Shown here: positions 33,611 through 45,974 of the stretch, piece after piece
Numbering within the stretch: the stretch's first letter is position 1
Layout: every line of letters starts with the position of its first letter
Assembly: GCA_951394405.1 (NCBI GenBank)
Contig: OX596334.1
Location: forward strand, 3,782,001-3,846,000
Reading direction: 5' to 3'
DNA: 64,000 bases
Source of the DNA: Coprinellus micaceus
Taxonomy: Eukaryota > Basidiomycota > Agaricomycetes > Agaricales > Psathyrellaceae
Translations under genes and position numbers: made by a program
Notes under the pieces: generated by a model
Database searches by the model: none
Seen by the model: only the letters and a program-made list of their open reading frames with translations
Told to the model about the DNA's origin: nothing

Positions 33611-34526
33611 ATGGCTGCTTGCCTCCGTTTCACTCGACGGGTATGGTTGCTTCTTGGACAACGGCAGCGCCTTTTAATTGAGCTGATTCTCTGGAAATTT
33701 ACCCTCCGTAGGTCTGGAAGTCATTCCTCGACAACAAAGGTGCTTCCCCCCTTCCACATACCCCTGAGTCCAATTCTAATCAACACACCCAGGCCACGAC
33801 ACGCAATGCTTCCCTAACGTACGCTAGACTCCGCCTTTACGAACGTTCGACGTTGACGTACCAAGGAGTCCTGATGAATGGGGTGCTAGTTGGTGGTGAA
33901 GCGTGCTGTCCCTGGAACGGTTGAAGCCTCGTTGAAAGTGGAACAATATAACAGTATGTCTGCCTGGGCAGACTGTAGCCCAGCCATTACTGATACCCCT
34001 CCTTTCAAAGCTAATCGTGTCGGTGTACGTGCCCCCAATCCGTCCCCCGTCTCAACCTATGCCGAACGCGCTAACCTGGACTTCAGACCGTCCATGGTGG
34101 CCTCATCCTTTCATTGACCGATACACTCGGATCGCTGGCTGTTGCTTCGAAAGGTCATTTCATGACTGGCGTCTCCACAGACATCGGTACCTCCTTCGTT
34201 CGTCCTGCTGGTCGCGTTGGGGACACGCTCCACGCAAAGGCCGTCTTGACAGCCATTGGCAAGCAACTCGCGTACACGAGAGTGGACTTCACGAACCCTG
34301 CGGGTGAACTTGTGGCATACGGCTGTACGTATCCACTCGATGGCTGGCCTGCCTTTGTGCTGATAATGCCTTCAGACCATACGAAATATGTGGGGAAGTC
34401 GTCCAACCACCACGTACGTGCGCTTTTCGTGCACAACGAACCCCCTGACGCGTACTTTGTATCCAGGAGAACGTAAAGTTCACAGAAGACGGAGAGAAGC
34501 TCGTTGAAGGGAACGATGTCGAGTGA
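33611..34526 (+). CDS. Hotdog-fold acyl-CoA thioesterase (PaaI/ACOT13-like)
   Basis: The gene is broken into many tiny exons. My model starts MAACLRFTRR (33611), then VWKSFLDNK, GHDTQCFPN, VVKRAVPGTVEASLKVEQYN, NRVG, and a main exon at about 34087-34320 with TVHGGLILSLTDTLGSLA, followed by short exons ending EKLVEGNDVE (stop 34524-34526). TVHGG plus the following TDT matches the HGG motif and the catalytic Asp helix of the ACOT13/PaaI thioesterases, which hydrolyse fatty-acyl-CoA thioesters. SFVRPAGRVGDTLHAKAVL and LAYTRVDFTNPAGELVAYG are the expected sheet strands. Length is about 160 aa, normal for the family. The first exon is the least certain part; a mitochondrial or cytosolic location cannot be decided. 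Confidence 0.8.
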
Positions 34527-36218
34527 AGGGTGCTCAGGGTATTATTGCCTGCACCCCATGCCAGGTAGATGGCATATACCAATTTCTTCTTGATGTGGGC
34601 AAAGTTATAACACTCTAGAAAGTATGACTTCAGCATTTCTCAATGCAAACTCTTTCAGATCGCCAACCCTTCTTCTGGGCCAATGCGGAGCGCTCACCGT
34701 CCCAACATGCAACCAGCGGCAACCTAAAGCGTGGCAGTCAAAGCTGCATCCGATATGAAGTTCTAGTGCTCGTGAACTCCTGTCATCTCCTGAGGAGGCC
34801 ATCTACCAAGTGGCTGTTTTCTCCTAGGCGCGAACTACTGAGGTTTTCGATTCCGTCAGAACTTTTGTAGGCCGTCGTCGATATACTCGATCCATTGCTA
34901 CTACGACCCTCGCACTTGCGAGCTCACCAATGCCAGGTACTAACCAGCAAGTTTCGCATATTCGATGAAGCCCTATATCACATTCGATCCAGCCAGAAGG
35001 TGATGTGGTACGGCAAACGTGTCGGGATCCTTCGCCGTTTATCGTCCCGTGCGTTTGCATGATTTATGTCGACATGCCTTCCCTCCTTCCCTACTAAAAT
35101 TCGACACGCTGTTTATCCACCGAGCGCGAAGGCTCCACCTTAGACATTAACTCGACGCTCACTACACTGTTCGACATGGTACCCGCAGTATCCCCGATCT
35201 TGATCCTTGGACAAGCACTATTGCAGCCCGGTTGTGTCAGGGCTGAGCTCTCTCATGTCCGTTCTCAGACTTGAAGGATTTCATTTCCGTGGCTTTGTAT
35301 AGGCTCGGAACCATTTCCGTTTGTTAAAACTTAAGAGTGAGTCGTGGGCGTGAGTGGGACTGGGCAGGTCGAGGTGCGCCATAGAGTAGTATTAAAAATG
35401 ATGTCGAAGATTACCTTTCTTATTAAGCCTCGGCGTGAGGAGAGACACTCCCGAGCATCAGGCTCTTTCTCTACCTTTTTGGGGGCTTTAAGAAGGCATT
35501 TATGCACCATTCGAAACGAAGTGGATGGATTTCAAGCAAACGCCTGAGCCTTCGTCGATTGGGGGGAAGACTCGTGGGAAATATCCGCGCTCCATGTGGG
35601 AACGAAACCTAGCCCGCGCCCGAATTTGTACAATATATCTACTCCCTCCCGAACAACGAGGTTCCGTTATCCCTTCTCCTACCTCTCCAACGGCAACAGT
35701 GCCTCTTGAGCGGAGGTACACGCCCCCATGACCCCGAAAGGTTAACACGCTGACCTATCAGGAGCCCAAAACCGTGAGTGCTCTGCGGTTCAACTGTAAT
35801 CTAATCGGGCAGTGGCTGACCACGATGCCAGGGCGTGCACGGACAGGCCTATATAACCCCAAATGAAGCGAGGCACTTTCACAACGTATGGGTCGACTCG
35901 TACCACGTTCAGCGGGAACGTAGATCGCGAAGACGCCCAGCCCAACGAGAGTCTCGTTCGAAAACGAACAACTGGACCGCCTGCGTTGAAACCGACCGCA
36001 CCACCCGCGAAGCCATTCCAGGGGCGTTGGGGCCAGGGAGGGAATAGGGGAAGATCTTGGCCGAGGACAGGTGTGTATGAAGCCTTAGAGTGCGTGGATT
36101 GCACTGAACAGGCGCGTTAGCAAACCAGTGGAGCCTGGGTCCTTCGCGACCAGCGACGGGGTCTAATTCGGCTGGCCCATCGCAAAATCGACATCCAAGC
36201 TTTAATACTTCGGGAACC
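34527..36218. other. Intergenic stretch, no gene seen
   Basis: Short ORFs only, on both strands, without family motifs or a splice pattern. The last 100 bases precede the ATG of the next gene and probably include its leader. Confidence 0.5.
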
Positions 36219-39200
36219 ATGGCTTCTAGCTCAGCAAGCGTACCTCCACGAGGCCTAACACGCTCTCGTGAAGAACCTCATTTTCCTCCACGACACAACA
36301 AGAGGCAGAAGACGACCCATGGCTCCATAGAAACCATACAACGAGACCCTCCTCCACATTGGCAGAATGGTAATCCACCCAACGCACCTCCACTTCCTTA
36401 CCGGAAACCAAACGACCCGCCACGTGTACGACCACCTCCCCAGCATCTACCGACACCCCCAACACCGACCTCCCCATGCTCACCTTATACATTTTCCCCA
36501 GCGAACACTCTTCCAGCCCCACCATTGCCTTCACGCGCTCCGAGACGGCCTCCACCTGTTGTACCTATATCACACCCTGCTATATTTCAACCCACCGTTG
36601 TACATCAACCTACGGTCTCACATGCCTCCAGCACGCCTATGCCCATCCAACTCCCCGTTACCTCTTTACCCGCCCTCAACCAGATTGGGATCTTCCCAGT
36701 TCCAAAGGCGGACCTACCTTCACGCGCCCATCCACAACCCGCAGTAGTTCTCCTGGGCCAGTCACCGGACGGCGCGATCTTGAACCTCGAAATCAACATG
36801 TCATCGGTTGCACCATCACAGTTTGCCCACCTAGCGACTTTCTTACACCAATATACCTCCCGGAATGTCGCTGCTCCAAGGCCTCCGCCGATACCTCCCC
36901 AGGCACCGGTTAGCCCGACGACTAGGTACGGGCTAGCGACCCAGACGAAGTGGGTCCAACCTCCACCACCAAGGACACTCCCGCCACCAATACAGGTCGT
37001 GTCGCCTCCTGCTGCACCGTCCACACAGAATGAAATACCACTCCCATCACCTCCTCAGCCGCTGCACCCCCAATCTACCCCCAAGCCGCCGAACGTTGCG
37101 ACTACACCATGTACTATCGATTTAACCCAACCATCTCCGTCTCCTCCCCCTTCTGGCCTGCCTACCGTGTTGCATGAGGATGTTCAGCCACCACCAGCAC
37201 TTCCACCAGCACCTCCCCTTCCTAACCGCCGCTCGCCATCTACTCCGCATAAAATCAAGTCAGAGCCCGACCCGACGCCGTTGTTCCGTTCAACACCCCT
37301 CCCTCCATCGTCGACCTATACTCCCCCAGGCGAGATGGTCATCGAACCGCGCCGCCTAGTCCGGCAAGCATGCACCCGCTACATCCTCCCCGATAACTGT
37401 TACGAGGAATACAACCCGCAAGGGTGGATAGTCGAAAGGAAGACGTTTATCAGGGAGAAGAGGAGGCAATTGAAAAGTAATGGCTTGATTGTCGAGAATA
37501 GGGTTATTTTGAGGTAAGTTAGTCCCAATCCGTTTTATTCTTGCGGGGAGGTTGAATCGTGGTGCTGACCACTGTATTGATTGGGGTCCGATAGAGAGGA
37601 CGGACTGGTGCTCGAATGGGCGAGCCCATACCCTGTGTGGACGGACACTTTCCTCCCGGAGCGAGGTAGAGACCTCGTCTCAGCGCTCAACGAAACTTCC
37701 ATCGGCAATGCACGCCTAGCCGCGCGCTCCTCCAAGCGAGCCCGATCCAATTCGGCCTCAACATCCATTTCTGCCTCGAGGTTGACTTCGACGCCGGCTC
37801 CAATCGTCGTTGTCGTACTGGATCATTCCCCCGCACCACCACCTGCAACCCCGCCAGGCCCTCCATCGGTACGACAGCTGTCGCCGGTTGTGCCTGCGCT
37901 TGAACCCGAACTTGAACCTATGGAGGAAACAGAGCCTCCTGGAGGTCGCAAGATAGTAAGGCCCAGCCAAGTCGTACCCCCAAATCCACACCCTCCCAAA
38001 CGGACATTCAAACCTGTACATGTACCCAGAGGAGGTACTGCTACGAATCCTAATAGCGACCCGGATGGAATCCAAGGGAAGGAGAAAGACGACAAGCCCG
38101 ACGAAGGGGCAAAGGAGGCAACACCCGCATGTGTGTCTTCAGAGATACCGCTACTGCCAGAACCTGCTCAGCCGACACCCGTACCATCCCCAACCCCGGT
38201 CACAGTGCCCGCCGCCGCTAACGTCTACATGGACGGCGGATTAGAGTACGTGGATGAGGATACTAGCCCAGATGCGCCTCCTTCGTCAACACATCCAACG
38301 GGGGGCCCAACGGAACCGCCACCCTCTCCGGTGTACTCAGAGGCCAATTCGTCCATGGAAAGGGATATTGTTAGTCAGATTCTCCATAAGCCATCCAAGC
38401 AGGGTACTCATGAGGCGTCTCCGCCGGTGCAAATTGACTTCAAGTCGGAGGAACATGAATCTATTGACTTGCCCGCAATCCATGGTGAGACTGTACCACG
38501 TATCTCCCCCGCTCCAGCGTCTGCGCCGACGAGGATGGAGGACGATGACGCAGAGGATGGGTCAGTGGACGGGGACGACATTTTGGAGCTGGCTCGTCAG
38601 TTTCTTCTTCGGTAAGCATCCCTTTTTTCGTGGCCGAGTATCTGCTCAAGCCTACACCTCATGATTTCCAGGTACATGGACACCTTCGACCACGACCGCA
38701 CCCAGCTCCATGACGCTTATAACCACGACGCAACATTCTCCATCTCTATACACGACGATACGGATGGCAAGGAGGCTTCGATGGCGTCGACTTTCTGCAC
38801 AGAGCGACCCGCTGCAAAGAGAAGATCAAGGTCATCGGCTACGCCCCCAGGCACGTCGGCATCCCAGCCGACACATGTTCACCGAGGGCGACAAGATATC
38901 GTCGATCGTCTGTGCAGCCTTGGCCCCCACAATTTCCTCAGCCCACGTTTACCGCATGCCCACCCTTCGCCCGTGTACGACATTGTCACCTACCCCATCT
39001 TCTCTTCGTCATTCCCGACTAGCGAAGGGGGAGATTCGCCTGCAGCACCACCAGCAGAACACCGCGGGGATCTTCTTCTAGCCTCATTCCACAGCGAAGC
39101 TGTGAACACGACGAGGATGGGCAGATCGGTCGTGATGGACCATATTGTGACTGTGGACCAGAACTTTGTGTTGAGGTTGCGATGCGACTCGGACGCCTCG

Positions 39201-39380
39201 TTGAAGCGAGAAGATAGCCTTTCAGGTATGGAATTAGGGAGGGAGGAGGAACCATGGCCCCTCGTGGTCGTATCACACCAGATGATGGTCAGAGACGGGC
39301 CGATGCTGAGGCAGGAGGCGGTGGAAGAAGTGTTGCCTTGGGTGCTTGACATTAGAGCGGCAGCCGTTCAATGCGACTAA
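36219..39380 (+). CDS. Proline-rich protein with C-terminal NTF2-like domain (1006 aa)
   Basis: Three exons fit in phase: 36219-37513, 37595-38611 and 38672-39380 (3,021 nt). About 340 residues of Pro-rich disordered sequence come first, with a basic patch near the start (RHNKRQKTTHG). Then a short conserved-looking block (RRLVRQACTRYILPDNCYEE; GWIVERKTFIREKRRQLKSN), a second acidic/Pro-rich region (SMERDIVSQILHK), and from residue 770 an NTF2-like fold: ARQFLLRYMDTFDHDRTQLH, DAYNHDATFSISIHDD, RQDIVDRLCSLGPHNF, LLLASFHSEAVN, VDQNFVLR. Arrangement and motifs resemble the NTF2-like domain of Mex67/NXF mRNA-export receptors, but I see no leucine-rich repeats or UBA domain, so it is not a Mex67 orthologue. 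An mRNA-related nuclear role is only an inference. Confidence 0.8.
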
Positions 39381-39795
39381 CTGACCATGTTTATACTGAC
39401 CATAATATGCATCCTTTCGAACCCCGTCCTCTGCCTGCTATCTGGCTACGAGTCCGTTCGAGCGCCTCATTTCGCACCACCCTCTTCGCCAATGGAGGCA
39501 GGGGTGTGTTACCTGGGCCAGGCGTGTATGTACTTTCCGCATGGTACCCTTGGGCAGCGTCAGTACTCAACGGGGTCGACGCCTGAACTTACGACGAAGT
39601 CTACGGGGACATAGCGGCTTCTTGTTGCTGAATTAGGAGGCAGCGTGGGATATCGGAATGCCGATCAAGAAGACGCTCGCAGATGATATCAACCGAATCC
39701 TTGAGGCAATCTGGCCCCCCAGAACTTGCCCAAAACTGGACGGCACGGCACGAAGCCAGCTGTTAACCACGCTGATCTTTTATCTTCCCTCCGGG
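39381..39795. other. Intergenic region before the TPR gene
   Basis: Contains an in-frame upstream ATG at 39658 that would add 46 residues (MPIKKTLADDINRIL) to the next gene. I treat it as leader because the downstream ATG gives a protein beginning just before the first TPR. Confidence 0.4.
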
Positions 39796-42360
39796 ATGTC
39801 CTGCAACGCTTCCCCCTCGTCCCCCCTGTTCTCTGGCGGGAGAACAACACAATTTAACGTTGCTGAAGGGGAAAGGTTAAAGACTATTGGGAATGAACTG
39901 TATCAACGAGGCAAGTACGTCGATGCGCTCGACAAGTACACCGAGGGGGCCAAGAACGATCCAACGAATCCGCTCATATACGCGAATCGCGCTGCTGTGC
40001 ATCTGGCAATGAAAAGGTATGCACAACTTTCGCACTTGGTGTGGGTTGGTACCTAATAACCGGGAAGCTATATCGACGCCGTGTTCGACGCTGAGAAGGT
40101 GGGTGAGGATGACATTATTGTGTACATGGGCGCTTAACTCGTAACATCTCCACGTCCGTCTACAGGCCGCTAACCTCGATCCAAATTATGCGAAGGCGTG
40201 GGGAAGGTTGGGCACAGCATTATACGTGCGTACGAGGCAACATTTTCCCCAACATTTTACTGTTCTAAATATTGCGCAGGCATTGGCCTCGTGGGATGAG
40301 TGCTCAAACGCCTGGCAAAAGGCACTGGAGTGTCTTTCAAAGCCAGCGCTTAGCCCAGCCGATCTCGCGCTGAGAAGGCAGGTCGAGGAAGGCATCAAGT
40401 TAGCGAAGGAGGGAAGCGTTAAGAACGCTGAGACCGCGAAACTTGCCCCGGCCCGGCAGCTGGCAAGCTTCTTAGCATTAGCGAACCCTGCAGCTGCACC
40501 ATGGGCTCGAGCAGAGACTCTGAAGGAGGAGAGGAGGCTGAAACTCGGCAAAGGACCCAGTGGGAAGGAGGGGGTGCCATCTTGCGTACGTCCGACCTGC
40601 AGAATTTTGAGTGGTCTACGAATCTGACTTGGTATGAATATGGATGATCTCAGGCCTTCTCGCTTACTTACGCGAAAGACGTAAGTTCATTGGCCCTTCA
40701 GTTATGTGCCTTTGATATAGACTTGGATCGTAGTGCTTCAGCGAAGCCACGAGATCCCTCAGCAGTCTGTCTCATGTTCACGCAGACTCCACGAGCCAAG
40801 TCATGTTCGCAACGACATCGGAGGGATCAGTAAGGCCACCCTATTAGCCTCAAGCGGTATGCATGCTGATCCACGCCCAGTTCCTCGAACACTTGACAAA
40901 TACTATCCTGGCCGACGAGCGAGCCTTCTACACGTTGGACCCTCGCAAATTCTACGGGGCCGTATCTAAACGCTGTAAGTATGCGACCTCAGCCTTTTTC
41001 CGTGGATGGAACACACCTTACCTTGGCTTACTTGTAGACCAACTGGAAAGCATCGCCTCCGGGAGTTTTGTGGAGGGGGGTGGGGTGGAGAACACGAAGC
41101 AGGACATCTTGAAAATGTTGGAAGAAAAGGGCTGGGAGTTTGTTCGCCCTGCTATTTCGATCACAGTCAGGTGAGGACGGAAATGGATGCGCTCGACGCA
41201 CCACCACATCTTGACTCTGGCCGAAACTTTCTAGGTACTGGATCTTTCAAGCGTACTGGCGCTCTTACCTTTACGGCCCCACCTTCTTCTCCTATCACCT
41301 CTATAATCGCGTGATCGAGTTCCTTCGGTGGGGTAGGAACCAATGGCCAAACTCTCCTCCGTCGGAGCGTGGAACGAGTTTCCAGGAGGAGGTTACCCGA
41401 GGGGTCATGAGATTGCGCCTGCAACTCATGCAGGCGGTACGTCGTGACACACCTTTCAGAACACTAATTGTTTGCTCAGCTTGTTTGCGGGATCAGATGT
41501 GCGATTCCAAGTACTGTGACGAAGTGGAACACACATTCACAATGGACCACGTTGTAGCGGCCGGTAAAGAGCTTTCTGAAGCGGTTGATGCGCATGAGGT
41601 GCCAGATCCAAGCGAAGGACATCCCCTCGGATACACCATTGCTTTCTGGTCCTCTCCCTTGATGCATGCACACAGGTAGGCTCTACCCCTTCTGGCAGTT
41701 CATTTAAATTTCACTCACCACTCCTCGCCCGCAGCGCATTGGGATTCGCCTACCTTTCTCTTGCAAAATCTGCGTGGATAGATGAGCAGTACAGGGATAG
41801 AGCGCAGGAGGTCTTCATTCTTGCCACGACGCACTACGCGAGCGCAGCCATGGTTTGTCCTCCGGACGATGTCAATTACACCCTCTTGCTCCGAAAGCAG
41901 CTTGAATGCCTGTGTCATCAATATCGACCCCTTAGCGAAACCCTTGCCGTATGCTCCCGAATCCAGGAAGCGGCCCCAAAGGCGCTGGAAATATGGATGC
42001 CTCCACACGACAGTGGCCGTGCCCTTATAAACAATCTGGCTCAGGTGGTGCAATTTCAAGAGTGGTGCGAGAAAGAAGTCGAGGAGGGGCGGATGACGAT
42101 GGACGGGCTTATGCAGAAGTTCATCATCCCAGTGGACGCTGTCCACGAGAACATCGCCGAAGTCTCCAATCCATTCGAACCTTTTCTTTGGCGAAAGGAT
42201 AGAGAAGGAGGGACCGATCGCGCCATTCCGATTGAACCTGTACCTCCCTCCAGCCTTACCAAAGAGCCGGGACCTAGTAGTCGTACAAAGGTGTGTATAT
42301 TCACTCTTATACAATGCATCAGATGGCGGCAAACTAACTTAAACCATTGGTTAGAATTGA
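39796..42360 (+). CDS. TPR-domain protein, Hsp70/Hsp90-co-chaperone-like N-terminus
   Basis: From MSCNASPSSP (39796) the first exon enters a TPR clamp: RLKTIGNELYQRGKYVDALD, PLIYANRAAVHLAMKR, then small exons YIDAVFDAEK, AANLDPNYAKAWGRLGTALY and ALASWDECSNAWQKALECLS. These are three TPR motifs like those of cytosolic Hsp70/Hsp90-binding co-chaperones. The long C-terminal part (FLEHLTNTILADERAFYTLD; YLGLLVDQLESIASG; LGFAYLSLAKSAWIDEQYRD; HYASAAMVCPPDDVNYTLLL) is mostly helical and of unknown function. A last intron (GTGTGT...CTAAC...TTAG, 42292-42354) has a clear branch site, and splicing ends the protein immediately afterwards (stop 42358-42360). If it is retained, the frame stays open to 42449. 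Some internal exon limits (40570-41000, 41430-41520) are uncertain. Confidence 0.72.
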
Positions 42361-42970
42361 AGGGGTCACAGATTGCTCTGCACGACAGCGATCTAATCGT
42401 GAGCTCGAGGTCTTGGTTATTCTTCAACTTGACGAATCAAACGGTCTGAATAACATTCAAGCATGTTTAGTAGCCGAAAGACCCGCTTTCTTACTTTCCT
42501 TGATAAATGAGCCCATGGCGAATGCCAGTGTGTAATGCTACGTCGCTCACATCCGGCGGGTTAAAGTCCAAGCGGAATCGGGGAGTCAAATCACGCAGCC
42601 CGTTGGTAACAGAGTGAAATTAATATGTGCATCACCGATACTGGATGTTTAAGGCGATCAGGACGAGCAATCGGGAGCAGTGGTCCGTGCCAGGAACTGG
42701 CAGGAACGGGCGCCTAAGCTCCGCCATGTGCCCACCGTGCCTCCACCATCACGGCCATCACCATCATCAATGATTCCTCCGGAGTCCGCATCCCCAGGTT
42801 TCCCCTGTGCCACGATCGTAAGTATCTCACCAAGATGCATCTGCTCTGCTGTTCGTTGCTTTCCCTCCATTAGCCTCCCTCGGGGTTTCCGCACCAGCAG
42901 ACTGACCGCGATTCCAGCTCCAAATCTGAGCAAATCTTGGCATCGTCACACCTGACCGATTTTCCATACC
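42361..42970. other. Intergenic stretch, no gene seen
   Basis: Holds the 3' UTR of the TPR gene and the promoter of the next gene. No motif seen. Confidence 0.5.
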
Positions 42971-44365
42971 ATGGCCTCCAGTTCCACTTCACTCTCGCTA
43001 GACTCCTCCTCCTCCCTTGCCAGCACCACTGACAATACACCGGTCATCTCCGTCCTCCCTCCATTCTCGACGTACCAAATAGACCTGAATCTTCCGCCTT
43101 CTCAACGACACACCAAGATTTGCGAGGCATTCCGATCAGAATTAGCCCAGTTCTCCGAGTTGTACTCCACAATTATAGGCTTGAGCAAGTCCCCAAGGTT
43201 GGTTGGTGGGTTAGCCAGGATGTTGCTACGGCGGGCCCACGAGCAGGAAGAGACCTTGGAGATAAAGGCTATCGCGAAGGATAGCGGCTTGCGGCTGTGC
43301 GAGGTCGTTGCGTACAACACGTTGCTAGATGTGTTTAGTGGGTGTGCGAGTGGAGGTGTCAAGGCAGTACTTCCTTCCGAAGTTGGAGGCGATGGGCAGG
43401 GTCGATTGGGGGAGGGGAAGCAGACGATGCTCCATTTTCGGAATCTCGATTGGGAGATGGATGTTCTACGCGATCTTCTCATAAATGTCGAGTATGTCCG
43501 TGAGGGAAAGGTGATTGCCAGAGCTGTAACATACGCTGGGTATACCGGCGTCTTGACTGGCGTCAGGTGAGTGCGTACTTACCCTGTCGAGCGGTAACAC
43601 CGGATTGAAAGTATAAACAGGGAAGGACTCTCCATGTCGCTGAACTATCGCCAACGCTTACAATCTCGCTCATCCTCAGTGAGGCATTACTTCCACTATC
43701 TCGCCGTCCTCCTAGGTTCGCGCTCATCCACCCCGTCACTACTCCGTTCATTGCTTCTGTCTCCTGGGCCCGCCCAGAGTCTCGACGAAGTTATTAACCG
43801 TTTCCGGACGACAAAGTCGGGCACATGCTACATTACGTTCTGCTCTCCTGACGAGGTCATCATTCTGGAGAAGGACTTGAATGGAGTCAGCGCGTCTAAC
43901 GAACCAGTTGGGATGGCGACCAAGGACAAGGGAGAGGGAGGAGGATCCGGGAACGAGACTCCGAAGCTACCATTGGAACACCCAAGTGCGGAGCCACAAA
44001 CTCGAGAAAATGTCGACGTGCGAAGCGGGATACGAAGGAGCAAACGATTCGCTGTTGTAACGAACCATGACCTCTTAAGCGAAACTTGGTCGCCTGGTAA
44101 ATGGGCTTGGGCATGGAAACGGCGGAAGATTGTGGACGTAGGCGGTGCTGACAAGATCATGGGCGATAGTATGGAGCGGAAGAGGTGTCTGGAAGCTTGC
44201 TTCAGCGATGTGGAGCAGACTGGAAGGAAGGTGGCGCTAGAGGATATCAAGCAATGGCTGAGGACACGCCCTGTCCGCAACGAGACCACCCATTTTTCGT
44301 GCATTATGGATCCCAGTATGTCGGGCGGTGGAATGGTTTGGGTGGAAGGCTGTGAGGCTGTGTGA
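42971..44365 (+). CDS. Acid-ceramidase/NAAA-like Ntn hydrolase (446 aa)
   Basis: Two exons fit in phase: 42971-43566 and 43621-44365. After a Ser-rich N-terminus, PPFSTYQIDLNLPPSQRH resembles the alpha-part of acid ceramidases. CEVVAYNTLLDVFSGCAS contains the expected nucleophile Cys, followed about 35 residues later by MLHFRNLDW, where Arg and Asp match the catalytic RNxD motif, and by TYAGYTGVLTGVREGLSMSL. FAVVTNHD and a C-terminal THFSCIMDPS complete the pattern. Family members cut amide bonds of ceramides or N-acylethanolamines after self-cleavage at the Cys. Oddities: the usual CTS is CAS, a Gly-rich insertion lies between Cys and RNLDW, and no signal peptide is visible, so lysosomal/secretory targeting as in animals is not supported. 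Confidence 0.82.
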
Positions 44366-44523
44366 TCTCTTAACAAGATGTATTTCGTGCTTCAGTTGGA
44401 GAGGGAAACCTGAAGGGTATTTGTGGCCGCCATAAGCCATCGTGACGATCCAAAATACTAAAAAGACGAGGGCTGTAACGAGATCCATAACTATCATCAG
44501 TTGGGTGTGTGTGTGTTGGGTAA

Positions 44524-45260
44524 TTACACAGGATTGCACAAACTGAAAGCACCGTCATTGGGATTCCCGGGAGCGCCAACATGTGCAATCACACCACAGA
44601 AATCCTTCGAAGTATTGGTAAAGATAACCCTCGCCATGCCGGGGTCATCTTTTGGCTTCTTATTAAAGTTGTACAAGTGCCTGTCTTGGAACACGGGAAA
44701 CTCAAGCAAACCGGTCCACGACGGCAGGTTATTGCACTTCCTCTCGGGCCACCGGAAACCTTGAAAATTCTGGAACGGGTGGGGGTAGCCTGATTGTGTG
44801 TTGTTGATGAGGGGTGCGTAGTGGACGACCCCCGAAGCCTGAGCCCCCTGGATACTGAAGGCGTTGTGGACTGAGTTCGTGCAGTGGAAGGTCTATAGGA
44901 ATACAAAAGATCAAATAACTCGGTAAAGCAGCAGACTGCGAATGGGATGCGGGCACTGACCTTTTTGTAGAGGCCACCCCGTGCGCGGCGGACTTCAAGT
45001 TCCAGGGCCAACTCCCTCATGTCCAAGTGGAATTCCCGATCGTCGAGTTGTAGCTCTCGGGCATCTCAGGCTAACTTGTAGTCGTGATCGTCAAGTTCGA
45101 GCTCTCGGGCGTCTAACTGGTAGCCGCGATCGTCGAGTTCGAGCTCTCGAGTCGCTATGTCATCGATCGCTCGTGCGTAGTAGAGGTTCAGATCATAGCT
45201 AAATACGGAGCGCAGACAATTGGCGGCGAAGACCAAGAGGAGAGCAAGTTTCCAAACCAT
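44524..45260 (-). CDS. Secreted T1/N1-type guanyl-specific ribonuclease with an in-frame stop
   Basis: Starts MVWKLALLLVFAANCLRSVFS at 45260, a good signal peptide. A charged linker of three 14-residue repeats (RELELDDRGYQLDA type) follows, then RRARGGLYKK, a GTCAGT...ATAG intron (about 44959-44893), and the catalytic exon to 44524. Expected T1-family residues are present: His in YPHPFQNFQGF, Glu in LLEFPV, Arg in GMARVIF, His in IAHVGAPG, plus Cys near SLCNPV. Such enzymes cut RNA after guanine. A TGA at 45068-45066 interrupts the second repeat. Either the gene is dead, or an in-phase 60-nt intron (GTTAGC...ATGAG) removes the stop, or the base call is wrong. The catalytic part is intact. Confidence 0.68.
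45019..45150 (-). repeat. Three 42-48-nt coding repeats in the RNase linker
   Basis: Units at about 45150-45109, 45108-45061 and 45060-45019 each encode (R)EL.LDD plus seven more residues. The middle one is 6 nt longer than its neighbours; the extra codons carry the TGA. Confidence 0.75.
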
Positions 45261-45922
45261 GGCGCTCGGTAAGGGAATAAGTGGGGAGTTAGGATAAGGT
45301 TGGAGAGCCTGTTGTGCGAGGAGTGCCCCAACTTATCAGCTGGTGCTTCAGGCTTTAAGATGTTTGCTTGGATGTCAATGTCGTCGTGGCAAAGTCTATC
45401 GATCATCGCTGTGCCGGCACCCCAAAGGGCTGTATCTGGCGCGATGAATCGTATTGCCGGCTCAAGTAACCTGCTTAACCATCTTACCTAAAAGAAGATT
45501 TTCAGCGGCCGAGGAGCTGCGAAGAGCATTCATTGCGACAGAACGGAATAGAACATGCTTCAAGGTTATGTCAGGGCGCTACGGTGAAATTTTGAAGAAG
45601 CTCGCGGAGGGCTGTGTAGTGCGAGAAAGAGTGGCAGGGGAAGAGATATGATCATCCCAGAATACACCCCGTCGATGAGTGTCACAGAGGATTCGATCGC
45701 AATGATGAGGATGGGGCAACCGCGCGCGAAATAGGTTAGAGAGTGTGGGCCTTCATGTCTTTGCCTCGTCCGAGTCGCACATTATCACGCCACCAGTGCC
45801 GTACTAGTCCTTCTCCCCTTTAAACCCCTTCTATCCCTGTCAGAATACCCGGTTAAAGAGCTATTCTATGATGCAGTTCATCTGCTGGGGAACTTCGATA
45901 ACAGTTGGCACAGCAATGAGGA
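45261..45922. other. Divergent intergenic region
   Basis: Upstream of both the ribonuclease and the DUF3632 gene. A 65-codon plus-strand ORF at 45454-45651 (FSAAEELRRAFIATERNR) has no start context or neighbours and is not called. Confidence 0.45.
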
Positions 45923-45930
45923 TATATAAG
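45923..45930 (+). promoter_or_regulatory. TATA box of the DUF3632 gene
   Basis: TATATAAG about 45 bases before the ATG at 45975, suggesting a very short leader. Confidence 0.55.
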
Positions 45931-45974
45931 TCGAGGTTGGCACACCCAATTTCAATCCACATCATTTAGCAGAG

